From JBDHTS01 sp044220535 (lineage in GTDB: Bacteria; Pseudomonadota; Alphaproteobacteria; Micavibrionales; Micavibrionaceae), in contig JBGAQU010000014.1 in NCBI GenBank assembly GCA_044220535.1, forward strand, positions 1 to 38,638: a stretch of 38,638 nucleotides of DNA, in the 5' to 3' direction. The stretch's first letter is position 1, and each line of letters opens with the position of its first letter. This document shows, piece by piece, positions 6,522-14,863 of this stretch. The position numbers were made by a program, and so were the translations under genes. The notes beneath the pieces were generated by a model. It saw nothing but the letters and a program-made list of their open reading frames with translations. It was not told the origin of the DNA and searched no databases.

Positions 6522-7835
6522 ATGACTTCAAATCCCTCCTCCGTCAGCCTGCCTGAAATCCACCGGACGATACGCGTCCCGGAAGGCACCGGTTTCTGGC
6601 GAAAGATGCTGGCGTTTGCGGGTCCAGGGTATCTGGTGGCTGTCGGATATATGGATCCCGGCAACTGGGCGACGGATATCGCGGGCGGCTCGGCGTTTGG
6701 ATATACGCTGCTGTCCGTCATTCTGATCTCCAACCTGATGGCGATCCTTTTGCAGGCATTGAGCGCGCGGCTTGGCATCGCCACGGGAATGGACCTGGCG
6801 CAGGCATGCCGGAGGCAGTATCCAAAGCCTATCGCCTTTGGTTTGTGGGTTTTGTGTGAAATCGCCATCTGCGCCTGCGACCTGGCGGAGATTATAGGGA
6901 CGGCCATTGCCCTAAATTTGCTGTTCGGCCTGCCGCTGATGATCGGGATTTGCCTGACGGTGCTGGATACGTTTTTGATCCTGTATCTGCAATCGCGGGG
7001 GTTCCGGTACCTGGAGGCATTTATTATCGCCCTGATGGTCATTATCGCGGGATGCTTCGCGATAGAGATGGCGATGGCGCAGCCTGCGCTGGGTGAAGTG
7101 CTGAAGGGTTATCTCCCCAGCGCCGAGATCATCCAGAACCCGATGATGCTGTATATCGCCATCGGCATACTGGGCGCGACCGTCATGCCGCATAATCTGT
7201 ATCTGCATTCGGCCATTGTGCAGAGCCGGAATTTCGGGGACAAGCCGCAGGACAAACGTGAAGCCATCAAATTCGCGACCATCGATTCCACGGTCGCGCT
7301 GTCCATCGCCCTGTTCATTAATTCTGCCATTCTGATCATGGGCGCGGCCGTATTTCACAAAGCCGGGATGACAGAGGTTGCGGAGATACAGGAGGCGCAT
7401 AAGTTACTTGCGCCCATGCTCGGCACCGGGCTGGCCAGTACGTTGTTTGCGCTGGCGCTCCTGGCTTCGGGGCAGAATTCGACGGTGACGGCGACACTGG
7501 CCGGGCAGATCGTGATGGAGGGATTTCTGCAGATCCGCCTGCCGCCATGGGCCAGGCGGCTGATCACGCGCCTGCTGGCCTTGATCCCCGCCGTTATCGT
7601 GTGCTGGCTTTACGGGGAAAGCGGGACGGCGAAACTGCTGGTGCTGTCGCAGGTGGTTTTGAGCATGCAGCTGCCCTTTGCGGTGATCCCGCTGGTGATG
7701 TTTACGGGCAATGCCAAGCTGATGGGGCCATTCCGAACGGGGTTGGCTGTCAAAATTCTGGCGTGGGCCGTGGCATTGATAATTGTGGGGCTGAACCTGA
7801 AGCTGTTAGCCGAGTTCGGGGCCGGGTTGTTTTAG
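6522..7835 (+). CDS. mntH: Nramp-family divalent metal (manganese) transporter MntH
   Basis: The product is a proton-coupled importer of Mn(II) and Fe(II) in the inner membrane. From the ATG at 6522 it is 437 residues long with about eleven membrane segments. Both metal-site motifs are present: DPGNW in the first segment (45-49) and MPHNLYLHS in the sixth (near 222-230), where the Met and the DPGN Asp/Asn contact the ion. The 'GFWRKMLAFAGPGYLVAVGY' lead-in is typical. Earlier in-frame ATGs at 6474 and 6504 would add residues of poor quality, one overlapping a repeat; none has a good ribosome site. Its 3' end overlaps the convergent 7806-8165 gene by 30 bases. No metal-responsive operator is obvious upstream. 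Confidence 0.93.
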   Translation: MTSNPSSVSLPEIHRTIRVPEGTGFWRKMLAFAGPGYLVAVGYMDPGNWATDIAGGSAFGYTLLSVILISNLMAILLQALSARLGIATGMDLAQACRRQYPKPIAFGLWVLCEIAICACDLAEIIGTAIALNLLFGLPLMIGICLTVLDTFLILYLQSRGFRYLEAFIIALMVIIAGCFAIEMAMAQPALGEVLKGYLPSAEIIQNPMMLYIAIGILGATVMPHNLYLHSAIVQSRNFGDKPQDKREAIKFATIDSTVALSIALFINSAILIMGAAVFHKAGMTEVAEIQEAHKLLAPMLGTGLASTLFALALLASGQNSTVTATLAGQIVMEGFLQIRLPPWARRLITRLLALIPAVIVCWLYGESGTAKLLVLSQVVLSMQLPFAVIPLVMFTGNAKLMGPFRTGLAVKILAWAVALIIVGLNLKLLAEFGAGLF

Positions 7836-8165
7836 CGTGGCTCTTTCTTCAATCAACGCTATGTCATAGGCCTGCGTCCATACGACCCCGAGCAGACTTT
7901 CAGCGCTTTTGTCGATATCATAAAACAAAGCATCCTTCTCTGCTTCAGAAGAGAGCAAAGCGAAGGCAGCACCAGATAAATAGTCATGGAGACGGCATTT
8001 ATTTTCATCTCCGGTATCGACAATGCACGCCATATCCCTATCAAGAACCTGTGAAACAGGCTTATTCAAAGCCCCGGCGTATTCATTCATTTTTTTAAGG
8101 ACAATATCTCTTATTTTTTCCGATGTCGTTTTTTTATCGTTATCGTTAAATTCTGCCCTGATCAT
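7806..8165 (-). CDS. Hypothetical cytoplasmic protein, 119 residues
   Basis: A small acidic protein beginning MIRAEFNDNDKKTTSEKIRD, with no signal peptide or membrane segment and mostly helical character. The ATG at 8165 has GGAG about 8-9 bases upstream, better than the longer start at 8186. It is more AT-rich than its neighbours and its tail runs 30 bases into the 3' end of mntH on the other strand. I do not recognise a family. The ribosome site and open length support a real, perhaps recently acquired gene. Confidence 0.5.
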   Translation of the reverse strand: MIRAEFNDNDKKTTSEKIRDIVLKKMNEYAGALNKPVSQVLDRDMACIVDTGDENKCRLHDYLSGAAFALLSSEAEKDALFYDIDKSAESLLGVVWTQAYDIALIEERATLKQPGPELG

Positions 8166-8306
8166 GATAAATCTCCAAAAATCCATTTTATTGACATATA
8201 ATCATCCTTGGCGCGCCAGTCAAGGCATTCCGCAGCGCCGAATAAGCTTGACCCTTTACCCCAAATCCTTAGGATGCAGGCTATCTGAACAGACAGGGCT
8301 TTGGCT

Positions 8307-9137
8307 ATGGAGCTTTCCACCGGACATACCGAGAATATCATGGTCAGGCTGGCCCGCTCGCCCGCGGAAATCGAGGCGGCGCAGCATCTGCGGTACAAAG
8401 TTTTTTACGAAGAGTTTCATGCCGTCCCCTCGCCTGAAATGCTGGCGACGAAGCGCGACTTTGACAAGTATGACGAGGTCGCCGATCACCTGATTGTGTT
8501 CGATGAATCCATCGATGACCCATCCCGCCAGATCATCGGCACCTATCGCCTGCTGCGGAAGGAAAACGCGGCGCGGATCGGGAGTTTTTATACGGCCGGG
8601 GAATTCGATATCTCCCCCCTCACCAACAGCCCTTCATCGCTTCTGGAACTGGGGCGATCCTGCGTCCTGCCGCAATACAGGACGCGGCCGGTCATGCAAT
8701 TGTTGTGGCAGGGCATTACGGATTACATGCTGGACCACAGCATCGGCCTGATGTTCGGATGCGCCAGCCTGTACGGCACGGACGTGAATGGTTTGTCCCT
8801 GCCCCTGTCCTATCTCTACCATTTTCATCTGGCGCCGCCGGAGCTGCGGCCCCGCGCGCTGGAAGGCCGGTATGTCGAGATGAACCGCATGGCGAAAGAC
8901 GATATCGACCAAAAGACTGCGTTTATGATGCTGCCCCCATTGATCAAGGGATATCTGCGCCTGGGCGCGTTTATCGGCAACGGCGCGGTGGTAGACGAAC
9001 AATTCGATACGACCGATGTCTGCATTATCCTGCCCATGAGCAAGGTTGCGGAACGGTATCGCAAGCATTATTCCCGCAAGGTGAACCGCGAGATCCCGAG
9101 CTATGAGGATGACACCATCCTTACGGCGGGAGAGTAA
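8307..9137 (+). CDS. olsB: Ornithine N-acyltransferase OlsB (GNAT/acyl-transferase fold)
   Basis: OlsB transfers a 3-hydroxyacyl chain from ACP to the alpha-amino group of ornithine, giving lyso-ornithine lipid. The 276-residue product has the family features 'AAQHLRYKVFYEEF' near residue 26, a 'FDKYDEVADHLIVFD' segment, 'IGTYRLLR' and 'LELGRSCVLPQYRTRPVMQLLW' in the middle, and 'FGCASLYGTD' towards the C-terminus. The ATG at 8307 is preferred to a TTG at 8301. It is followed, 5 bases after its stop, by the second acyltransferase of the pathway, which strongly supports the assignment. A related haemolysin-like acyltransferase without olsA would be less likely in this context. Confidence 0.85.
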   Translation: MELSTGHTENIMVRLARSPAEIEAAQHLRYKVFYEEFHAVPSPEMLATKRDFDKYDEVADHLIVFDESIDDPSRQIIGTYRLLRKENAARIGSFYTAGEFDISPLTNSPSSLLELGRSCVLPQYRTRPVMQLLWQGITDYMLDHSIGLMFGCASLYGTDVNGLSLPLSYLYHFHLAPPELRPRALEGRYVEMNRMAKDDIDQKTAFMMLPPLIKGYLRLGAFIGNGAVVDEQFDTTDVCIILPMSKVAERYRKHYSRKVNREIPSYEDDTILTAGE

Positions 9138-9142
9138 GGCAT

Positions 9143-10033
9143 ATGAAGGTCGCGCTTGCCGTTTTAAAGCTCACTCTTTATGTGCTGTGGTGTTTGCTTG
9201 GCATTCCGGTCCAGGCAGTCGTGCTGCTGTTCACGCGCGGGCCCGGCAGCCTGGTTGTGCCGCTATACTGGCACAGGGTTGTCTGCAAGCTGTTCAATAT
9301 CAAGGTTGAGATTGAAGGCGAACCTGTCCGGAACCGTCAGGTGGTGCTGGCAAGCAACCATATTTCCTATCTGGATATCGAAGCGTTCTCCTGCGTGACG
9401 CCGTGGTCTTTCGTGGCGAAGGCGCAGGTTGCGTCATGGCCCCTGTTCGGAACGCTGGCGCGGCTGCAACAGACAGCGTTCACCAGCCGGTCGCGTTTTG
9501 ACGCGATGAAGGACCGCGATACGCTGTCATCCATGCTGACGGCAGGCAAAAACCTGATTATTTTTCCTGAAGGCACCTCGTCGGACGGCGGGACGATTTT
9601 GCCATTTCGTTCGTCCCTACTGGGAGCCGCTTTCAGTTTTCCGGTGCAGCCGGTGACGATTGCGCTGATGGAGGTTGACGAACTTGCGGCAACAGAGAAA
9701 TCGGTCCGTGATTTATATGCCTGGTATGGCGATCAGACCCTGCTGCCGCATTTATGGCGCTTTGCCCTGTCGAAAGGCGCCAGGCTGAAACTGATCTTTC
9801 ACCCGGTCATCGAACCGTCCACGGTATCAGACAGGAAAGTTCTGGCGCAGCTGTGCGAAACCGCCGTTCGCCAGGGCCTGAACAACGCTTTTTCAAGAGA
9901 AGACTCTTCAAGAGAAGGCTGGCGCAGCGCCGCCGATCCGGTTACACTCGCCCGCATCAAGGAGACAGACCATGAATTTTTCGACCCAGGAAGCCAGCCG
10001 CCTGCAAAGCTATCTGCAGACAAAGTTCGGTAA
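9143..10033 (+). CDS. olsA: PlsC-family O-acyltransferase OlsA
   Basis: OlsA adds the second, ester-linked acyl chain to lyso-ornithine lipid at the inner membrane. The 296-residue product has an N-terminal hydrophobic segment (about 5-30), the catalytic NHX4D motif as NHISYLD (72-78) and the FPEGT motif (141-145) followed by a long glycine/serine loop. Spacing to olsB is 5 bases, with an AAGG or GAGAG ribosome site in the gap. Some PlsC proteins act on glycerolipids only, so dual activity is possible. The last 21 codons or so overlap the next gene in another frame. Confidence 0.85.
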   Translation: MKVALAVLKLTLYVLWCLLGIPVQAVVLLFTRGPGSLVVPLYWHRVVCKLFNIKVEIEGEPVRNRQVVLASNHISYLDIEAFSCVTPWSFVAKAQVASWPLFGTLARLQQTAFTSRSRFDAMKDRDTLSSMLTAGKNLIIFPEGTSSDGGTILPFRSSLLGAAFSFPVQPVTIALMEVDELAATEKSVRDLYAWYGDQTLLPHLWRFALSKGARLKLIFHPVIEPSTVSDRKVLAQLCETAVRQGLNNAFSREDSSREGWRSAADPVTLARIKETDHEFFDPGSQPPAKLSADKVR

Positions 10034-10190
10034 TAAAGATATCACCCTGCGCGCCCGTGAACGGGCTGCGGACTCGGTCGAAGTCCTGCTGGCCGGGGAA
10101 TTTATCGGCACGGTCTACAAAGATACGGAAGACGGCGAAACGTCATATGATTTCAACATGGCCATACTGGACATCGACCTTCCGACCTGA
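9972..10190 (+). CDS. DUF3126-family small protein
   Basis: A 72-residue protein with the pattern of the alphaproteobacterial DUF3126 family: 'LQSYLQTKFGN' near the start, 'ADSVEVLLAGEFIGTVYKD' in the middle and 'FNMAILDIDL' at the end. Function is unknown. The ATG has an AAGGAG site 7 bases upstream. It overlaps the 3' end of olsA by 62 bases in a different frame, a long overlap that argues for close co-expression or for a recently extended olsA tail. Confidence 0.85.
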   Translation: MNFSTQEASRLQSYLQTKFGNKDITLRARERAADSVEVLLAGEFIGTVYKDTEDGETSYDFNMAILDIDLPT

Positions 10191-10252
10191 ATTTTATTTA
10201 ATATCAAAGCATTAACCATATACTTTGCTATACACGACAATTCGGCCCTTAC

Positions 10253-10273
10253 CCTGTCATGAAACATGACAGG
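10253..10273. promoter_or_regulatory. 21-bp perfect inverted repeat upstream of a secreted-protein gene
   Basis: Arms CCTGTCATG and CATGACAGG around AAA, 54 bases before the gene at 10328. No run of T follows, so an intrinsic terminator for the upstream operon is unlikely. The symmetry would suit a dimeric regulator or an mRNA hairpin. The structure is certain; the role is not. Confidence 0.45.
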
Positions 10274-10327
10274 CGGCTGATTATGCGTTAAAATAAAGAC
10301 TCGGAGATCAGCGGGGATCGAAAGACA

Positions 10328-11269
10328 ATGGATTTAAAAAGCGCGTTATGGCCGCGAAGCATTCGCGGATCGTTCATGGCCCTGGTCATGGCGGCAACGC
10401 TTGCTTTTACGGCTTTCCAGGGTCATGCCGCAGACACGCCGTGCGACCCCCAGTTCATGCAGGCCATGTCCGCCCGTGCCTGGCTTGAGGCACAACGTGA
10501 AATCACCCAGAACCAGAATCTGATTTCCAAACCGGACAGCGTGCTGGAATATTCCTGCTTTCTCGGTTTCCTGAACCGCGCCGCCGCCAACTTTGAAATT
10601 GGCGGTCTGAACCGCCAGTTCTCGGAAACGGATGAATGGACCACTGCAGGATTCAGCGAAACATCCACGGACCAGGCCCTAAACGAAGTTGTGGGATCCG
10701 CATTGATCAACTATCTGGAGGGTAACTTCCCCGATCCCCAGCACTATCTGGGTGGACGCATCGATGATCCCCTTCCGGTCCGCCCCCCGAACAATCCTGT
10801 GACAGGCGCAGAGTATAATTGCGGACTTATGGCCCAAATCTGGGAAAAGGCGCGATGCGAGAATTTTGCCGCCAAACGGCCCGATCTGGACGGTTTTCAT
10901 GATTTCTTCTGGTACCGGGATACCGATCCCAGAAATCTGCCGCAAGATTTGCAAGCCTGCGGCGATCCAAGGACCAACAGGCCCGATCCAAACCTTGTTG
11001 ATCTTTATAACACCATGCTGGCGGAAGCGTTCAATACACGGCAAGCCACCTTTGTCTTACCGACCGGGCTTGATAATCCGCCGGATGCCGTTCCCTATAC
11101 CATCGACGATGTTCAGTCCTATTTCGACCTGATCCTGCCCGGCGCATGCGGCCGTGCCGGCGACCCGATCCCCACAGGCGTGATCATACGCCGCGGCGGC
11201 GCGGCAGGCACGCCGGACGGCGTCTGCCCCAACCCGGGATGCTCGCTGGTCGGCGGGCGTTGCATATAA
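10328..11269 (+). CDS. Secreted cysteine-containing protein of unknown function
   Basis: The 313-residue product has a signal peptide (about 1-35, ending FQGHAA before DTPCDPQF). The mature part holds nine cysteines, in contexts such as TPCDPQF, YSCFLG, YNCGLM, ARCENF, QACGDP and GACGRA, consistent with several disulfides in the periplasm or outside the cell. The N-terminal stretch 'QFMQAMSARAWLEAQREITQ' is helical. The tail is rich in Gly and Cys (GVCPNPGCSLVGGRCI). I do not recognise the family. It is a single gene between the ols operon and etfA, with its own upstream region containing a 21-bp palindrome. Confidence 0.7.
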   Translation: MDLKSALWPRSIRGSFMALVMAATLAFTAFQGHAADTPCDPQFMQAMSARAWLEAQREITQNQNLISKPDSVLEYSCFLGFLNRAAANFEIGGLNRQFSETDEWTTAGFSETSTDQALNEVVGSALINYLEGNFPDPQHYLGGRIDDPLPVRPPNNPVTGAEYNCGLMAQIWEKARCENFAAKRPDLDGFHDFFWYRDTDPRNLPQDLQACGDPRTNRPDPNLVDLYNTMLAEAFNTRQATFVLPTGLDNPPDAVPYTIDDVQSYFDLILPGACGRAGDPIPTGVIIRRGGAAGTPDGVCPNPGCSLVGGRCI

Positions 11270-11291
11270 CCATCTGACATGGAATGACGAC

Positions 11292-12236
11292 ATGGCTATC
11301 CTGATCCTGGCCGAACACGATAACCGTGCGCTGAAGACCGGCATGCTGCAAACTGTAGCGGCGGCGAAGGCGATCGGCGGCGATATTCACATACTGATCG
11401 CCGGAGCGGATTGCGGCACGGCGGCTTCGGCAGCAGCGCAAATTCCCGGTATTGCCAAAGTTCTGCATTGTGACGATAAAGCCTATGCACGGCCGCTGGC
11501 AGAAAATCTTGCCTTGCTGGCAGAGAGCATAGTGCGTGGCGGCTCATACAGCCATATCCTTGCGCCCGCAACCTTCTTTGGCAAAAACATTTTACCGCGC
11601 GCGGCTGCCTTACTGGATATACAACCCATTTCCGACGTCACCGCCATTCAGGGGCCGGACACATTTGTTCGTCCTGTTTATGCGGGCAATGCTTTTGCAA
11701 CGGTCAAAAGCCTGGATGCCATTAAGGCGCTGACCATTCGCCCGATCGCGTTTGACGCCGTTCCAGCGACCGGCGGATCTGCCGCCATGGAAGCCGTGGC
11801 AAGCGTGGGTGATACAGGCCTGTCGCATTTCGCAGGCGAAGAGCTGACCAAAAGCGAGCGACCGGATCTTGCAGGTGCGCGCATTGTGATTTCCGGCGGG
11901 CGCGGCCTGGGCAGCGGGGAGAATTTCAAAGCCCTGCTGGAACCCCTCGCCGATACACTGAACGCCGCGCTCGGCGCTTCACGCGCTGCGGTCGATGCCG
12001 GATATGTGCCGAATGACTATCAGGTGGGACAAACCGGCAAGGTGGTAGCGCCCGAACTCTATATCGCCATCGGTATTTCCGGCGCGATCCAGCATATGGC
12101 AGGCATGAAGGATTCCAAAGTGATCGTTGCGATCAACAAGGATGCCGACGCGCCGATTTTCAGCATCGCGAATTACGGGCTGGTCGGGGATTTGTTCCAG
12201 GTGCTGCCGGAACTGAAGACAGCGCTTTCGAAATAA
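11292..12236 (+). CDS. etfA: Electron transfer flavoprotein alpha subunit
   Basis: EtfA binds FAD and, with EtfB, carries electrons from acyl-CoA and other dehydrogenases to ETF-quinone oxidoreductase. The 314-residue product starts AILILAEHDN, and the C-terminal FAD domain has 'VISGGRGLGSGENF', 'VDAGYVPNDYQVGQTGKVV', 'ISGAIQHMAGMKDSKVIVAI' and 'IANYGLVGDLFQVLPEL', all canonical. Length is normal. The partner gene etfB, usually just upstream, is not in this window; the gene before it encodes an unrelated secreted protein. A short palindromic repeat lies directly downstream. Confidence 0.95.
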   Translation: MAILILAEHDNRALKTGMLQTVAAAKAIGGDIHILIAGADCGTAASAAAQIPGIAKVLHCDDKAYARPLAENLALLAESIVRGGSYSHILAPATFFGKNILPRAAALLDIQPISDVTAIQGPDTFVRPVYAGNAFATVKSLDAIKALTIRPIAFDAVPATGGSAAMEAVASVGDTGLSHFAGEELTKSERPDLAGARIVISGGRGLGSGENFKALLEPLADTLNAALGASRAAVDAGYVPNDYQVGQTGKVVAPELYIAIGISGAIQHMAGMKDSKVIVAINKDADAPIFSIANYGLVGDLFQVLPELKTALSK

Positions 12237-12243
12237 TCATACC

Positions 12244-12272
12244 GTCATCCCGCAGCGAAGCGGAGGGATGAC
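12244..12272. repeat. Short palindromic repeat, 29 bp
   Basis: Arms GTCATCCC and GGGATGAC with gcagcgaagcgga between. It lies 8 bases after the etfA stop, between the convergent etfA and PEBP genes, where its hairpin followed by an A-rich tract could help end or protect transcripts from both sides. Confidence 0.85.
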
Positions 12273-12295
12273 AAAATTAAAAAACTCAGAACTAT

Positions 12296-13129
12296 TTAGA
12301 ATTTCAGGTAATGCACAACTTCGAATTCGGTCGCATCAATAATGTGGCCGTTCATGGCACGGATCAGGTCATCGCTTTTGACGCCGCCGTCGAGTTCAGG
12401 CTTGCTGTTCAGCGCGAAGAGTCTGAGCGCGTAAGGTATCCTGCCCTTCGGTTCGCAAGGACCAGTGTATTCCGCTTTATTATACAGGTTGCGCGCATGT
12501 TTTTCACCGCCTGGCAAAGCGGCCTGTTTTGGTACGTTCGGCGCCAAGGTCCCTGTCGCCGGATTGATATCAAACAGCACCCATAGCCAGACAGGCGGCT
12601 TACCGGTCTGCCTGCGTTCCAGAATGGCAACCAGGCTTTGCGTGCCGGCGGGCATGCCGCTCCATTTAATGCCCGGCGAACGGTTGAGGCGGTAACACGT
12701 ATGCTCCAGCGGCAAACGATCCCCCACCGTTACGACATCATCGATGCGCACCCGCAAGGTTCCGGCCAGATTGTTCAACAGCAATTCCGGCTTGACCGGC
12801 TTTGCGGGAATCAGGCTTTCAACCAGGGCAGGAACCGGTTCCGGCTGCCTTGGCGCTGGAGATTTGGCGATCGGCATTTCCGGCACGGGGCCGGGTTTTT
12901 GAAGGGATTGAGCCGCCGGTGACGTCGGTATGGCGGAGACAGGTTCTTCTTTCTTATTGACCGCAGCCAAGGGAAGGTCTTTTTCCACGATTGGAGCCGA
13001 AGGCTCCTGAGGGGCGCGCGTGACCACATATCCCACGGCACCGAGCACGAAGACAAGGCCCAGCAATGTCGCGATCCATACAAGCAGGGTCATTGAAGTC
13101 CCTGCGCTGTCTTTTGGTTGCCTGGCCAT
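12296..13129 (-). CDS. Membrane-anchored PEBP (YbhB/YbcL-type) protein
   Basis: The 277-residue product has one N-terminal membrane helix (about 13-37), a Pro/Ala/Glu-rich linker (about 40-110) and a C-terminal phosphatidylethanolamine-binding-protein domain. The domain shows 'HTCYRLNRSPGIKWSGMPAG' and the ligand-site segment 'YTGPCEPKGRIPYALRLFAL', where bacterial YbhB-like proteins usually read 'Y.GP.PP.G.HRY.F.lyAL'. The domain therefore probably faces the periplasm on a flexible stalk. Its ligand is unknown. The ATG at 13129 has a GGAGGAG site 8 bases upstream. It follows the kinase gene on the same strand with a 43-base gap and may belong to that transcript. Confidence 0.8.
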   Translation of the reverse strand: MARQPKDSAGTSMTLLVWIATLLGLVFVLGAVGYVVTRAPQEPSAPIVEKDLPLAAVNKKEEPVSAIPTSPAAQSLQKPGPVPEMPIAKSPAPRQPEPVPALVESLIPAKPVKPELLLNNLAGTLRVRIDDVVTVGDRLPLEHTCYRLNRSPGIKWSGMPAGTQSLVAILERRQTGKPPVWLWVLFDINPATGTLAPNVPKQAALPGGEKHARNLYNKAEYTGPCEPKGRIPYALRLFALNSKPELDGGVKSDDLIRAMNGHIIDATEFEVVHYLKF

Positions 13130-13172
13130 GATAAAACTCCTCCACTTCCTATTATATCAGGAGTCGTATGCC

Positions 13173-14048
13173 CTATCCAACCAGCCTGCGCACAATCCGG
13201 TCGGCCTTTTCGATATAGGCCCCGCCATAAATGCGCGCGTGCACCAGCAAAGGATAAAGCGCGTAAATCTCCTTACGTTCGGCGAAGCCATCACGTATAC
13301 CCGCGATCTCGGAATACCGCCGGAAAAACCGTTCGCCGAACGTGCCAAACAGGTCGATGAAAGCCAATTCCACTTCCGGATCGGCGTAGTACAAAGCGGG
13401 ATCGATAAAGGCGTTGACGCGATCGGGCGCGGTGAGGACATTGCCGCTCCATAAATCACCGTGGATCAAACGCGGCGTGCTGTCCTGCCCTATCCATTGA
13501 TCAAGGCGCGCGGCCAGTTTTTCTATCCCGGCGACCAGAATCGATGGAAGGCTGCCGTCTTCCAGCCCCTGGCGGGCCATGTACATCAGGCGGAAGTCGC
13601 GGTAAAAGCTCAGCCAATCGCCGACCTGATCATTGGGCTGGCGCAGCGGGCCGATCGATGTATCACGATCCAGCCCGAACCGGCCGCCTTTGACAGCATG
13701 CAGCGCCGCGATATGCATGGCAGCGTCTTCGTCGATACTATGGCCTGATCGCCCGCAATCGGGAATGTAATCCAGGATCAGCAAGGATTTTTCGGCACAG
13801 TAAACAAAAGGCACAGGCAGTGTTGATTTTTCCGCCAGCGTCTTCAGCATCCACCCTTCCATATCGAGCGGCACACTGTTCAGTTTCGCACGCTTGACGA
13901 TCACGCGACGCCCGTCATCCAGATCCGCCAGGAAAATATCGGTGCCATGGCCTGTCGCGAAAACGCGGATCTGGCGGATCGAACGCCCGGACAAGCGGGT
14001 GATGTCGCCGGTCAAAACGCTGGATATGCTGGAATTCTGTGTGCTCAT
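13173..14048 (-). CDS. Fructosamine/ribulosamine 3-kinase family protein
   Basis: This family phosphorylates ketoamines formed when sugars or sugar phosphates glycate proteins; the 3-phosphate then falls off, repairing the amine. The 291-residue product has the aminoglycoside-kinase-like fold with the catalytic HGDLWSGN (196-203) and the metal/ATP segment 'FIDPALYYADPEVELAF' (214-230), both close to the fructosamine-kinase signature. Lys48-Lys52 region 'RVIVKRAK' holds the ATP-binding lysine. Bacterial members prefer ribulosamines and erythrulosamines in studied cases. It overlaps the upstream phosphatase gene by four bases (ATGA), which fits a two-step deglycation pathway. Confidence 0.88.
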   Translation of the reverse strand: MSTQNSSISSVLTGDITRLSGRSIRQIRVFATGHGTDIFLADLDDGRRVIVKRAKLNSVPLDMEGWMLKTLAEKSTLPVPFVYCAEKSLLILDYIPDCGRSGHSIDEDAAMHIAALHAVKGGRFGLDRDTSIGPLRQPNDQVGDWLSFYRDFRLMYMARQGLEDGSLPSILVAGIEKLAARLDQWIGQDSTPRLIHGDLWSGNVLTAPDRVNAFIDPALYYADPEVELAFIDLFGTFGERFFRRYSEIAGIRDGFAERKEIYALYPLLVHARIYGGAYIEKADRIVRRLVG

Positions 14049-14503
14049 CCGTGATTTCCGGTCTTCATGTATTTTATTAAACCATCGACACCCCGTTCGA
14101 TCATCTCAAAGGCGCGGATAAAGGCCTCATCACCATCATAATACGGATCTGGCACATCGTCAGACTGTCCGGCGAAGGCCATGAGAAGCCCAGTTTCCGC
14201 GCCGTCTCCCGGATTGAGGCGATCAATGAACGCCAGATGACCCGCATCCAGCGCAACGATTATATCATAATCCCTAAAATCCTGGAGGGAGAGTTTGCGG
14301 GCCTTTTGCGACCTTATATCCACAGAGCGTTCCCCGGCAATACGGATGGCGCGGCGATCGGGCGGTTCGCCGATATGGTAGCCGTGGGTGCCGGCGGAAT
14401 CGGCGGTTACATCCAGCCCGGCTGCCTTTGCCCGCGCCGCAAACACGCCCTCAGCCATGGGGGAACGGCAGATGTTTCCTGTGCAAACGAAGAGGACTTT
14501 CAT
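14045..14503 (-). CDS. Low-molecular-weight protein tyrosine phosphatase family
   Basis: The 152-residue product has the P-loop CTGNICRS (Cys7 to Ser14, catalytic Cys7 and Arg13) and the general-acid loop DPYYDG (119-124, Asp119), so it should be active. The length is typical. LMW-PTPs act on phosphotyrosine, but the human enzyme has also been shown to dephosphorylate protein-bound ribulosamine-5-phosphate. The four-base overlap with a fructosamine-kinase homologue supports that second role here: the phosphatase would make the kinase's substrate. No exopolysaccharide tyrosine kinase lies nearby, which weakens a Wzb-like role. Confidence 0.92.
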   Translation of the reverse strand: MKVLFVCTGNICRSPMAEGVFAARAKAAGLDVTADSAGTHGYHIGEPPDRRAIRIAGERSVDIRSQKARKLSLQDFRDYDIIVALDAGHLAFIDRLNPGDGAETGLLMAFAGQSDDVPDPYYDGDEAFIRAFEMIERGVDGLIKYMKTGNHG

Positions 14504-14635
14504 GGGCCGATTTTATGAAAGAAAGCGTTTGAACACTAGAGATAGACAGAAATAAACAAGCATTATCTCTTGACAATAATCATGCAGTTGGTTTTATTTC
14601 ATAGACATAAAATGTTCTCAGAAGGATTAATAATC

Positions 14636-14863
14636 ATGGAAAATAATGAAACATCACAAGAACCGTCTTTAAAAAAGGTTTTACTTGCAAGCGCAATAGC
14701 TGGAAGTGTGTGCTTAGCATTCCTAGCCGCTATTGAAGGTGTGGAAAATTATCTGCACCCGATTTCTTTAGGGAAAAATTGCGATAATATAATAGTTAAA
14801 TTAAAAGATGCTTGTGAAAATGGCACGCTGGATCAAATCCAAATACAGCCCAGGCTTCCATAA
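14636..14863 (+). CDS. Small predicted membrane protein, 75 residues
   Basis: Starting at the ATG at 14636, with AGAAGGAT about 9 bases upstream, the product has a charged N-terminus (MENNETSQEPSLKK), one hydrophobic segment (VLLASAIAGSVCLAFLAA), and a short tail with two cysteines. Base composition is clearly more AT-rich than the flanking genes, suggesting a recent arrival. I do not recognise it. Longer in-frame starts at 14570 have no better ribosome site. Confidence 0.5.
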   Translation: MENNETSQEPSLKKVLLASAIAGSVCLAFLAAIEGVENYLHPISLGKNCDNIIVKLKDACENGTLDQIQIQPRLP

